Source of the DNA: CAZBBB01 sp964490005
GTDB lineage: Bacteria > Planctomycetota > B15-G4
DNA length: 19,330 nt
Assembly: GCA_964490005.1 (NCBI GenBank)
Contig: CAZBBB010000053.1
Span: forward strand, 1 to 19,330
Direction: 5' to 3'
Part shown: in pieces, positions 7,329 to 14,193 of the stretch
Numbering within the stretch: the first letter of the stretch is position 1
Layout: every line of letters starts with the position of its first letter
Notes under the pieces: generated by a model
What the model saw: only the letters and a program-made list of their open reading frames with translations
What the model was told of the DNA's origin: nothing
Databases searched by the model: none
Program-made: the position numbers and the translations under genes

Positions 7329-8423
7329 TCAGGGCCCGCCGCCGCCCGCCGACGCGCCCGAACCGAGCAGCACGGAGGTGAGCGCGTCGAGATCCATGAC
7401 CAGCGGCACGCGCGGGTCGTTGCTGTTGAGCGTCACGCTGGGGATCTTCAGGTTCTGCGCCGCCTGCAGCGCCAGAAAGACGCGTCCGCCCTCGCTGCGC
7501 AAGGCCTCGTTGCGCAGCGCGTCGCGCAGGGCGCGGGCCTTGTCGAGCGCCAGCTGCCCCTCGGCCAGCAGCTTCACGTAGTCGGCGTCCGCCGCCGAGC
7601 GCGTGCGCGCCTCGTAGACCTTGGCCTGCGCCGCGATCTCGGAGATGAGCACGTCGTAGCGGCTGCGTTCGGCCTGGAACTTCTTGTCCCACTCGGCCGT
7701 GAGCTGCGCCTCGGCCGCGCCGATCTGCTTCTCGATCGAGTTCGTCACCTTCTCCTCGTCGGCCACGGCCGTCTGCGCCCGGTCGAGGTTGGCCTTCTGC
7801 GTGAGGTACTGCTTCTCCTGCAGCTTGGCCTCGTACTCGCTCTGGAACGTGACGGCGCGGATGAGGATGTCCTGCGCCTCGCAGTGGAACTTCGCCAGCT
7901 CGGTGTTGAGCATCGGCATGACCATCGCGATGCGCGCCAGGCGCGTCTCGGTCTCCTGCCAGTCCTCGGAGGTGAGCTGGGCGAGCTGCTCGCGCAGCAC
8001 CTTCTTGACGGTCTCCTTCACGCGGCTGCGATACTCGTTGCGCAGGCCGATGCTGACGATCAGGTGCGCCTCGCCGTCGCGGATGCGGTACGGCACGGTG
8101 CAGTCGATCTCGGTCTCGTTGTTGTCCTTGGTGCGGATGTTGAGCGGCGGCTCCCAGAGCGTCGTCGCGGTGTCGCGCTCGCGGTCCCCGACGAAGTGCA
8201 GGAAGTGCGTCGCGCGCGGCAGCTCGTACCAGCGGTGCAGCCCGGTGATGCCGAGATGGAAGCCGCCGGCGTGGTCTTCGGGCACGACGCCGATGCTGCC
8301 CACGAGCACCTGCTTCACGCCGATCTCGGTCGGCAGGATGCGCTTGAAGAGGAACAGGAACAGCATCGGCACCACGACCGCGATGACGAGCACGACGATC
8401 AGGCCGCGCGAGAGGATCTTCAT
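7329..8423 (-). CDS. SPFH/band-7 membrane protein (HflC-like), second of pair
   Basis: This is a 364-residue protein with one N-terminal membrane segment (residues about 7-27, GLIVVLVIAVVVPMLFLFLF). It is followed by an SPFH-type domain (VKQVLVGSIGVVPEDHAGGF, then HLGITGLHRWYELPR, and later NNETEIDCTVPYRIRDGEAH). Residues about 140-310 form a long charged helix/coiled coil typical of the family (KVLREQLAQLTSEDWQETET and the region after QEKQYLTQKANLDRAQTAV). The tail is Gly-rich. Family members form large membrane rings or microdomains and often control membrane proteases; no ftsH gene is in this window. Its ATG overlaps the TGA of the upstream SPFH gene by 4 bases (ATGA), so the two are translationally coupled and probably form a hetero-oligomer. 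The name HflC is not certain; this could be a stomatin- or prohibitin-like branch. Confidence 0.88.
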   Translation of the reverse strand: MKILSRGLIVVLVIAVVVPMLFLFLFKRILPTEIGVKQVLVGSIGVVPEDHAGGFHLGITGLHRWYELPRATHFLHFVGDRERDTATTLWEPPLNIRTKDNNETEIDCTVPYRIRDGEAHLIVSIGLRNEYRSRVKETVKKVLREQLAQLTSEDWQETETRLARIAMVMPMLNTELAKFHCEAQDILIRAVTFQSEYEAKLQEKQYLTQKANLDRAQTAVADEEKVTNSIEKQIGAAEAQLTAEWDKKFQAERSRYDVLISEIAAQAKVYEARTRSAADADYVKLLAEGQLALDKARALRDALRNEALRSEGGRVFLALQAAQNLKIPSVTLNSNDPRVPLVMDLDALTSVLLGSGASAGGGGP

Positions 8424-9595
8424 CGGCCACCGCCCTTTCCGCCGGCCGCGGCGGGCACGACGTCGGGCCCTCCGGCCGCGGCGCCCTCGAGCAGTTCGAT
8501 GCGCGTCGGCTGCGGGTCGCGGCTGTAGGGCACGAGCTGGAAGTCGACGCCCTTGAGCAGGCGCACCAGTTCCTCGCGGACGAGCACGCTCCCGCCCAGC
8601 GCCAGCGCGTCGGTGATGGCGATCAGGCCCTCGGCCTCCTTGCGGGCCTTCTCGGTCAGGCCGCGCGCCTCCTCCTGCGCCTTGGCGAGCGCCGACTGCG
8701 CCTCGCCGAGGCGCTGCGCGCGGTAGGCGTCGGCCGAGCGCTCGATGCGCACCTGGTCCTTCTCGGTCGCGATGCGCTTGGCTTCGAGCTCGCCCTTGAG
8801 CATCTCGTACTCGACCGTGCGCAGCGAGTTGATCTCCGCCAGCCGGCGCTCGCGCTCCTGGATGAGCTGCGTGGCGCGGGTCTTGAGCTTCTCGACCTCC
8901 TGGTCGGCGACCTTGCGGTCTTCGATGGCCTTCTCGTAGCGCACCTCGAACTTCGGGCGCGGCGTGACGATCTGGATCACGTAGACGCCGTGCGGCTGCA
9001 GCGCCTCGTTGAGGCGGCGCTCGGCCTCGCGCGTCGCCGCACCGAACACCGTCGGGTCGGCCACGTCGACGGCCGAGAACTTGCCGAACTCGTCGCGCAG
9101 GATCGAGCGCGCGTAGGCCCGCACCCAGTTCGTCTTGAAGGCGTCGCCCGCGCCCGAGTCGCCCAGCACGTGGTCGGCGCGCGTGGGCACCAGCTCGTAG
9201 TGGATGCGCACCTCGTCGAACCAGAAGTTGCTGCCGTCGTTGGCGCGCACGGTGAGCTTCTCGACGTGGGCGGCGTCCTTGTCCTTGTCGCCCTGCATGA
9301 CGAACTCCTGCGGGCTCTTGTCGAAGATGAAGGCCTGCTGCACGAAGGGCAGGAAGATCTGGTAGCCCGGCATGGTGACGACGTCGTACTCGCCGGTGAG
9401 GTAGTTCACGATCACGGCCGACTCGGTGTCCTTGATCTCGACGAAGCCGCCCTGGCCCGTCGCGATCATCAGGAAGAACACCAGACCGATGAAGCCGACG
9501 ACCAGCCAGGTGACGACCTTGGCGGAGGCGGCGGTGCGGCTCGGCAACCGGCGGGGGCCGGTCTCGCCGGCACGTTGGGGATCGGTGCTCGACAT
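8420..9595 (-). CDS. SPFH/band-7 membrane protein (HflK-like), first of pair
   Basis: This is a 391-residue protein. The start is set by a strong Shine-Dalgarno sequence, GGAGGA, 7 nt before the ATG at 9595. A short polar N-terminus precedes one membrane segment (about 27-46, VVTWLVVGFIGLVFFLMIAT). The SPFH domain follows (IKDTESAVIVNYLTGEYDVV, later VYVIQIVTPRPKFEVRYEKA), then a long alanine/glutamate/arginine-rich coiled coil (about 220-335, including EAQSALAKAQEEARGLTEKA). The end is Gly/Ala/Pro-rich. A VRANDGSNFWFDEVRIHYEL segment fits the mid-domain of the family. It opens a run of five minus-strand genes (SPFH, SPFH, MltA, TerC, TIGR03790). This suggests envelope organisation; a role in controlling proteolysis or peptidoglycan turnover is inference only. 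Confidence 0.88.
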   Translation of the reverse strand: MSSTDPQRAGETGPRRLPSRTAASAKVVTWLVVGFIGLVFFLMIATGQGGFVEIKDTESAVIVNYLTGEYDVVTMPGYQIFLPFVQQAFIFDKSPQEFVMQGDKDKDAAHVEKLTVRANDGSNFWFDEVRIHYELVPTRADHVLGDSGAGDAFKTNWVRAYARSILRDEFGKFSAVDVADPTVFGAATREAERRLNEALQPHGVYVIQIVTPRPKFEVRYEKAIEDRKVADQEVEKLKTRATQLIQERERRLAEINSLRTVEYEMLKGELEAKRIATEKDQVRIERSADAYRAQRLGEAQSALAKAQEEARGLTEKARKEAEGLIAITDALALGGSVLVREELVRLLKGVDFQLVPYSRDPQPTRIELLEGAAAGGPDVVPAAAGGKGGGR

Positions 9596-9713
9596 GCAAT
9601 GTTCCTCCGAAGTCCCGGCCTGAGTCCCGGCCGGCACGATACCAATCCCGTGCGGGCGAACCCGTCGGTCCGGCGCATCCTTGGGATTGCCGCCCCGCGA
9701 TTTCAAAGCCCCG

Positions 9714-9722
9714 CTACACTGT
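9714..9722 (+). promoter_or_regulatory. Candidate -10 motif CTACACTGT upstream of FG-GAP gene
   Basis: TACACT (9715-9720) resembles a sigma-70 -10 box and sits about 80 bases before the FG-GAP start. A near copy, CTATACTGT, lies at 13494-13502 before another exported-protein gene, and both are followed shortly by CCGCTCG. No -35 box with normal spacing is seen. Confidence 0.35.
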
Positions 9723-9801
9723 TCCGCTCGGGATGGCGCGCCGGCCACGGGTTGCCGGCGCCTCGTCGACAGGCACGCACCTCGCTCCCCGGAGTTCCAC
9801 C

Positions 9802-11502
9802 ATGGCGCCTCGCGGCTCGCTCCACGCCACGATCCTTCTCGCCCTGCTCGCGCAGGATCTCGCGGCGCAGCCCGCGCCCGGCAGCCTGCTCTCCTCGGGC
9901 AAGATCTCCGCGACGAGCGGCGGCCTGCCGGCCGGGCTCGACGGCGGCGACGGCTTCGGCTGGTCGAGCGCGGCGATCGGCGATCTCGACGGCGACGGCA
10001 CGGCCGACCTCGCGGTGGGCGCGCCCTTCGACGACGACGGCGGCACCGATCGCGGCGCCGTCTGGATCCTCTTCCTGAACCCGGACGGCACGGTCGGCTC
10101 GACGGCGAAGATCAGCGCGCTCACGCCCGGCTTCGCGGGGCAACTCGGCGACTTCGACTGGTTCGGCTGGTCGGTGGCGTCGCTCGGCGACCTCGGAGGC
10201 AACGGCACGCAGGAGTTGGCCGTCGGCGCGATCCAGTCCGATTCGGGAGGCAGCGACACGGGCGCGATCTGGATCGTCTCGCTGAACGGCGACGGCACGC
10301 TCGCCGGGCAGCTGCGCATCGGCAACGGTTCGGGCGGCTTCCTCGGCGGGATTCCGGACTTCGCGTGGTTCGGCGGAGCGCTCGCCCCGCTCGGCGACTT
10401 CGACAACGACGGCACGGCCGATCTCGCGGTGGGGGCCTTCGGCGACTCCGACAACGGCACCTTCCGCGGCGCGGTCTGGTTCCTGCTGCTCAACCCGAAC
10501 GGCAGCGTGAAGGACCAGGCCAAGGCCAACGACTCGCTGCCGGTGCTCTCCGGCCTGCTCGACGACGGCGACGAGTTCGGCTGGTCGGCCAGCGCGCTCG
10601 GCGATCTCGACGGCGACGGCGCGCCCGAACTCGCCGTGGGCGCGATCCTCGACGACGACGGCGGCCAGGATCACGGCGCCGTCTACGTGCTCTTCCTGAA
10701 CGACACGGGCGGCAACATCATCAAGAGCGTCACCAAGATCTCGTCGCTGGCGGGCAACTTCGGCGGCGTGCTCGAGCACCGCGATCACTTCGGGCGCTCG
10801 GTCTGCGCGGCGGGAGATCTCGACGGAGACGGTCTGCCGAATCTCGCCGTGGGCGCCAGCAAGGACGACGACGGCGCGCTCGATGCCGGTGCCCTGTGGC
10901 TGCTCAATCTCGCGCTCGACGGCAGCGTGCTCTCGCATCAGCTCATCAGCGCCACGTCCGGCGGTTTCCCGGGCCCGCTCGAGGCCGACGACGGGTTCGG
11001 CCAGAGCGTCGCGTCGCTGGGCGACCTCGATGGCGACGGAGGCCTCGAACTGGCCGTCGGCGCCAACCGCGACGACGACGGATTCACGAACGCCGGCGCC
11101 GTGTGGATGCTGCACCTGGCCGGTTCGGGCGGCCCGTGGCTCGATCTCGGCAGCGCGCTGGCCGGCGTGTCCGGTCCGCCGTCGTTGGTCGGGACGGGCC
11201 CGCTCACCGCGGGGTCGGCGGGCTCGCTGAACCTCACGTCGGCGGCGCCCTCCAAGGTCGCGCTGCTGTTCATCTCGCTGGTGAACGGCGCCGCGCCCTT
11301 CAAGGGCGGCATCCTCAAGCCCGTGCCCTCGCTGCTCGAGATCCCGCTCTTCACCAACGGCGCCGGCGCCATCCCGCTGCCCTTCACCTGGCCGGCCGGA
11401 GTGCCCGCCGGCACCAAGCTCTACTTCCAGGAGGCGATCTCGGACCCCGCGGCGATCGAGGGCGTCTCGCTCAGCAACGCGCTGCAGGCCACGGCGCAGT
11501 AG
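9802..11502 (+). CDS. Exported FG-GAP repeat protein with C-terminal module
   Basis: This is a 566-residue protein. GGAG lies 7 nt before the ATG, and a signal peptide covers residues 1-22 (HATILLALLAQDLAAQ). Six FG-GAP repeats begin near residues 52, 121, 190, 259, 330 and 399, about 69-71 residues apart. Each runs FGxS..xxGDLDGDGxx(D/E)LAVGA, then a DDDGG-like loop, then GAVW(I/L)L. The DLDGDG loops are calcium-binding-like; repeat 2 is degraded to DLGGNG. This predicts an integrin-alpha-like beta-propeller, with six blades visible where seven is usual. Residues about 446-566 are a separate module (SLVGTGPLTAGS, APFKGGILKP, IPLFTNGAGAIPLPFTWP) that matches the tail of the metalloprotease at 14190. 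It is likely secreted or surface-displayed; the ligand is unknown. It diverges from the SPFH gene and converges on the tRNA. Confidence 0.88.
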   Translation: MAPRGSLHATILLALLAQDLAAQPAPGSLLSSGKISATSGGLPAGLDGGDGFGWSSAAIGDLDGDGTADLAVGAPFDDDGGTDRGAVWILFLNPDGTVGSTAKISALTPGFAGQLGDFDWFGWSVASLGDLGGNGTQELAVGAIQSDSGGSDTGAIWIVSLNGDGTLAGQLRIGNGSGGFLGGIPDFAWFGGALAPLGDFDNDGTADLAVGAFGDSDNGTFRGAVWFLLLNPNGSVKDQAKANDSLPVLSGLLDDGDEFGWSASALGDLDGDGAPELAVGAILDDDGGQDHGAVYVLFLNDTGGNIIKSVTKISSLAGNFGGVLEHRDHFGRSVCAAGDLDGDGLPNLAVGASKDDDGALDAGALWLLNLALDGSVLSHQLISATSGGFPGPLEADDGFGQSVASLGDLDGDGGLELAVGANRDDDGFTNAGAVWMLHLAGSGGPWLDLGSALAGVSGPPSLVGTGPLTAGSAGSLNLTSAAPSKVALLFISLVNGAAPFKGGILKPVPSLLEIPLFTNGAGAIPLPFTWPAGVPAGTKLYFQEAISDPAAIEGVSLSNALQATAQ

Positions 11503-11505
11503 CGT

Positions 11506-11522
11506 CGCGGCCGGGCGCCGCG
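11506..11522. terminator. GC hairpin between FG-GAP gene and convergent tRNA (candidate)
   Basis: A perfect 6-bp stem, CGCGGC/GCCGCG, with a 5-nt loop starts 4 bases after the FG-GAP stop codon. It also lies downstream of the tRNA on the other strand, so it could serve both transcripts. There is no T run. Confidence 0.35.
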
Positions 11523-11567
11523 CGGAACGGACGTTCGCAGGTCGGGCCGAGTCGTCGCTCGGGACAA

Positions 11568-11645
<78 letters not shown>

Positions 11646-11694
11646 ACGGTACGGTGATTGCGCGAGCGATGGAGCCCCGCGCGAGGGGAGGGAG

Positions 11695-11724
11695 GTTGTA
11701 CCCCGCACGGGCCCGGGCCCACAA
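11695..11724 (-). promoter_or_regulatory. Candidate sigma-70 promoter for tRNA-Pro
   Basis: On the minus strand, TTGTGG (11724-11719) and TACAAC (11700-11695) are separated by 18 bases and lie about 50 bases before the tRNA. This is the best-spaced -35/-10 pair I found in the window. A GC-rich stretch follows the -10, as is common in stable RNA promoters. No experiment supports it. Confidence 0.4.
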
Positions 11725-11763
11725 GGCGGGGCGGGCCGGCGCGTCGCGGCGTAACGAGGGGCC

Positions 11764-12561
11764 ATGTGCGCCGTCTTGTCGCGCATGCTTGTGCTCTGGA
11801 TGCCGCTCGCGCTGCTGGCCATCGCCCTGTCGACACGGCCTGCCGCACCGCCCGAGGGCGACCTGTTCGCCGGCGGCGCGCCGCGTTCGCGCGCCCTGCT
11901 CGTCGCGCTGCACGGCGGCAGCCGCACGCGCACTCCGCGGGACTGCGCCGAGCAGCTCTTCGCCGCGCTCGACGGGCCGGCGCGCTCGGCTCGGCTGCGT
12001 CTGCTGGTTCCCGTCGCGCCCTTCGACGGCGATGCGCGCGAGGATTCGCTTGCCGGCCACGCGGCAGGCGGCGTCTGGCAGGTGCCGTGGACGAGCGCCG
12101 CCGGCGAGCAGATCGTCTTCGGTCTGATCGACGAGGAGGTGGCGGCGCGCCGGGCCGACGCGCGGCGCTGCCATCTGGCCGGCGTGGGGGCCGGCGTGGC
12201 GGGGGCGCTGCAACTCGCCGCGCGACGGCCCGAGCGCATCGCCGCGCTGGCCTGCTGGTCGGGGGCTCCCGCGCCGCTCTGGGATGCCGAGAGGCGGGTC
12301 GTCGGGCTCGTCGACGACGTGGGCCGGGCGCTTGCCGGCACGCCGCTCTACCTGTGGACGGCGCGGGACGACGGCCTGCTCGATCGCGCCGCGCTCGACC
12401 TGCTGTTGCAGGCGCCGCGTGCGGGGGGGCGGGTGCCGCTCCTGCACGAGCAGGGCGAAGGCGGTCACGGCCTGCCGCCCGAGGGGCCGCGGGCGGGTCT
12501 GGCCTTCCTCGCGGCACAGCGCCGGCGCGGACGGCGCCGGCGGCCGCTCAGCGCGTCATGA
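11764..12561 (+). CDS. Exported alpha/beta-hydrolase-fold protein lacking the usual Ser nucleophile
   Basis: This is a 265-residue protein. A hydrophobic N-terminus (residues 6-23, SRMLVLWMPLALLAIALS) is a signal peptide or membrane anchor. The fold shows LLVALHGGSR (residues 45-54, oxyanion-hole type), the elbow region HLAGVGAGVAGALQLAARRP (137-156) and WSGAP. An acidic loop TARDDGLLD (199-207) and GEGGHGL (231-237) offer the catalytic Asp and His. In dienelactone-hydrolase/esterase relatives the elbow reads GxSxG; here it reads G-V-G-A-G, with Gly142 where the nucleophilic Ser should be. The protein may be non-catalytic or use another residue. The Arg-rich C-terminus (QRRRGRRRRPLSAS) overlaps the convergent methionine aminopeptidase gene by 14 bases and is partly encoded by a hairpin. 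A G7 run lies at 12423-12429. Confidence 0.72.
   Translation: MCAVLSRMLVLWMPLALLAIALSTRPAAPPEGDLFAGGAPRSRALLVALHGGSRTRTPRDCAEQLFAALDGPARSARLRLLVPVAPFDGDAREDSLAGHAAGGVWQVPWTSAAGEQIVFGLIDEEVAARRADARRCHLAGVGAGVAGALQLAARRPERIAALACWSGAPAPLWDAERRVVGLVDDVGRALAGTPLYLWTARDDGLLDRAALDLLLQAPRAGGRVPLLHEQGEGGHGLPPEGPRAGLAFLAAQRRRGRRRRPLSAS
12520..12542. terminator. Strong GC hairpin in convergent gene tails (candidate terminator)
   Basis: A perfect 9-bp stem, CGCCGGCGC/GCGCCGGCG, with a 5-nt loop begins 5 bases beyond the stop of the minus-strand methionine aminopeptidase gene. It lies inside the last codons of the plus-strand hydrolase gene. There is no T run. It fits best as the 3' end of the aminopeptidase transcript. 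Confidence 0.42.
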
Positions 12562-13429
12562 CTTCGCAGCCCGTCTCGTGGATGTGCAGCGTGTGCTCGA
12601 ACTGCGCGACGATCGCGCCCGGCCGCTCGACGAGCGGCGGATATTCGAAGATCGCGCCGGCGCGCACCAGGTCGCGCAGCGCCCGCTCGGCGACTTCGGT
12701 GCCGTGGGCGCGCGCGATCTCGCGCCGGCAGAAGGGCAGACCGCGCCGCGCCTCGATCTGATCGACGACGGCGCCGTCCACGTGACGCGGCGCCTTGAGC
12801 TTGCGACGCGCCCCGAAGACCTCGGCGCGGCCCTGCTCGACGACGCTGCCGCGCCCGGTCGTGGCGAAGGGCTCGATGCAGATCATCATGCCCTCCTTGA
12901 GCACGGCGTCGCCCTCGGGCACGTTCGGGATCGACGGCGAGCAGTGGATCGTGAAGGGCGCGATGCCGTGCCCGGTGAGGTTCGCGACGGGGCGGTGGCC
13001 GAGCGACTTCATCGTCGCGGAGATGGCGGCGCCGATGTCGCGCGTGCGCACGCCGGGCCGCGCGATCGCGATGGCCGCCTCGAGCGCCTGCCGGCTGGCG
13101 GACAGCAGGTCGGCGTGGGCGCCGAGGTCGACCGTCTCGGCCGTGTCGGCGATGCAGCCGTCGATGTGCACGCCGAGGTCGAGCTTGACCACGTCGCCCT
13201 CGGCGAAGACGCGCGGGTCGTCCAGATCGCAGCAGTCGTGCGCGGCCGTGTCGTTCACCGAGAGCTGCGCCGGAAAGGCCAGTTCGCCGCCCTGCTCCCG
13301 GATGAAGCGCTCGACGTCGTCGAGGACGTCGACGAGGCGGACTCCGGGACGGACGGCGCTCGCGCCGCGCCGGCGCGCCGCCGACGCGATGCGGCCCGCC
13401 TCCCGGTACTTGTCGATGTCGACCCTCAT
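12548..13429 (-). CDS. map: Methionine aminopeptidase, type II (archaeal/eukaryotic type)
   Basis: This is a 293-residue cytosolic metalloenzyme predicted to remove the N-terminal Met from new proteins. The ligands and active-site residues of the pita-bread fold are all present: His64 (AAHD), Asp84 (KLDLGVH), Asp95 (IADTAETV), His154 (LTGHGI), His162 (FTIHCSPSIPNV), Glu186 (CIEPFAT) and Glu278 (AQFEHTLHI). The type II form is shown by FPAQLSVNDTAAH, by GVHIDG, by the SPSIPNV segment and by the helical insert of about 60 residues (about 205-265), which bacterial type I enzymes lack. It aligns closely in length and motif spacing with archaeal MetAP. I chose the ATG at 13429 (MRVDIDKYREAG), which matches archaeal starts; an ATG at 13441 would add four residues. 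No Shine-Dalgarno sequence is seen. The last 14 bases overlap the convergent hydrolase gene. Confidence 0.93.
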   Translation of the reverse strand: MRVDIDKYREAGRIASAARRRGASAVRPGVRLVDVLDDVERFIREQGGELAFPAQLSVNDTAAHDCCDLDDPRVFAEGDVVKLDLGVHIDGCIADTAETVDLGAHADLLSASRQALEAAIAIARPGVRTRDIGAAISATMKSLGHRPVANLTGHGIAPFTIHCSPSIPNVPEGDAVLKEGMMICIEPFATTGRGSVVEQGRAEVFGARRKLKAPRHVDGAVVDQIEARRGLPFCRREIARAHGTEVAERALRDLVRAGAIFEYPPLVERPGAIVAQFEHTLHIHETGCEVMTR

Positions 13430-13493
13430 GCGAGCGGCCATCGTAGCCATCGAAGCGATCGGCGCACGGCCCTGCGCCCGCGCTCCGCCGGGC

Positions 13494-13502
13494 CTATACT
13501 GT
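13494..13502 (+). promoter_or_regulatory. Candidate -10 motif CTATACTGT upstream of the protease gene pair
   Basis: TATACT (13495-13500) differs from the -10 consensus at one base and lies 121 bases before the first gene of the pair. It repeats the CTAYACTGT motif found at 9714-9722. A convincing -35 box is not visible. Confidence 0.42.
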
Positions 13503-13620
13503 GGGCTCCGCTCGCGGGCGCCTCCCCGACCCCGACCCCCCGGGTGCCCGCACGGGCGGACCTTCGGCCCACCACTCCTCCCGAGCCGTGTCCCGTGGCG
13601 CGGCTCCCCGGATCCGTCCC

Positions 13621-14193
13621 ATGCCACGCCTCTCGCTCGCGGGCGCCGCCGGCGCGCTCGCGCTGCTCGTCCTCGGGCTCGCGCCGGGCCCGACCGACGG
13701 GCGGCCCGCGGCGCGCGCGCGCCTCGACGCCGCCTGCAAGCCGCTCGCGCCGATCGCGCTCGAGCTGACGCTGCCGGGAGGCGACCCGACCTCGGCCTGG
13801 TTGCCCGTCGAGTTCAGCCTGCGTCCGGCGCTCGAGCTGCAGCAGCTGCAGTGGTCCTGGGAGCTGAGCCCCGGCGTGGTCCTCGCGCAGGGCGAGGCGC
13901 AGGGCCCCGCGGACCCCGGGCGCGGCGCGCTCACGTCGGCCTCCGCCGTGCTGCGCGCGCCCCCCGACGGCGCCTTCCACCGCGCGCGCCTCGTCGCGAC
14001 GGCGCGCTTCACCGGCCACGACCAGGAGGGCGCCAGCGAGCCGGCCGTCGCGATCGTCGAGCGCACGATCACGTGGGGCGAGCTGCCCGTGCCCGTGCCG
14101 GTGACGAGCGGCGTCGACCTCGACACGGGTGCCCTCGCGCCGATCGCGCTCGTCCCGGCGCGCCACGAGCCCGCGACGCGGGGGGGGCGATGA
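13621..14193 (+). CDS. Unrecognised exported protein, coupled to metalloprotease
   Basis: This is a 190-residue protein of unknown function. A signal peptide is likely (SLAGAAGALALLVLGLAPGP, residues 5-24). The mature part reads like an extracellular beta-sandwich: alternating hydrophobic strands (LAPIALELTLPGG, LPVEFSLRP, LQWSWELSPGVVLAQGEAQG, ARLVATARFTGHD, VAIVERTITWGE) and no catalytic motif, with no Cys beyond one near the mature N-terminus. The ATG is the first good start after the divergent promoter region. Its TGA overlaps the ATG of the metalloprotease (ATGA), so the two are translationally coupled. The pairing suggests a partner, inhibitor or chaperone for the protease; this is only inference from position. 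A run of eight G lies just before the stop. Confidence 0.68.
   Translation: MPRLSLAGAAGALALLVLGLAPGPTDGRPAARARLDAACKPLAPIALELTLPGGDPTSAWLPVEFSLRPALELQQLQWSWELSPGVVLAQGEAQGPADPGRGALTSASAVLRAPPDGAFHRARLVATARFTGHDQEGASEPAVAIVERTITWGELPVPVPVTSGVDLDTGALAPIALVPARHEPATRGGR

Noticed and set aside
9687..9720. TTGCCG and TACACT as a full sigma-70 promoter
   Set aside because: The spacing of 22 bases is too long for a normal promoter; only the -10-like motif is kept, at low confidence.
13430..13627. N-terminal extension of the methionine aminopeptidase
   Set aside because: The extra residues are Gly/Arg-rich and would cover the divergent promoter region; archaeal-type enzymes begin at about the chosen Met.
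12795..14189. Upstream extension of the metalloprotease frame
   Set aside because: The frame is open far upstream but overlaps the aminopeptidase gene and the coupled small gene. The signal peptide at 14190 and the ATGA overlap fix the start.
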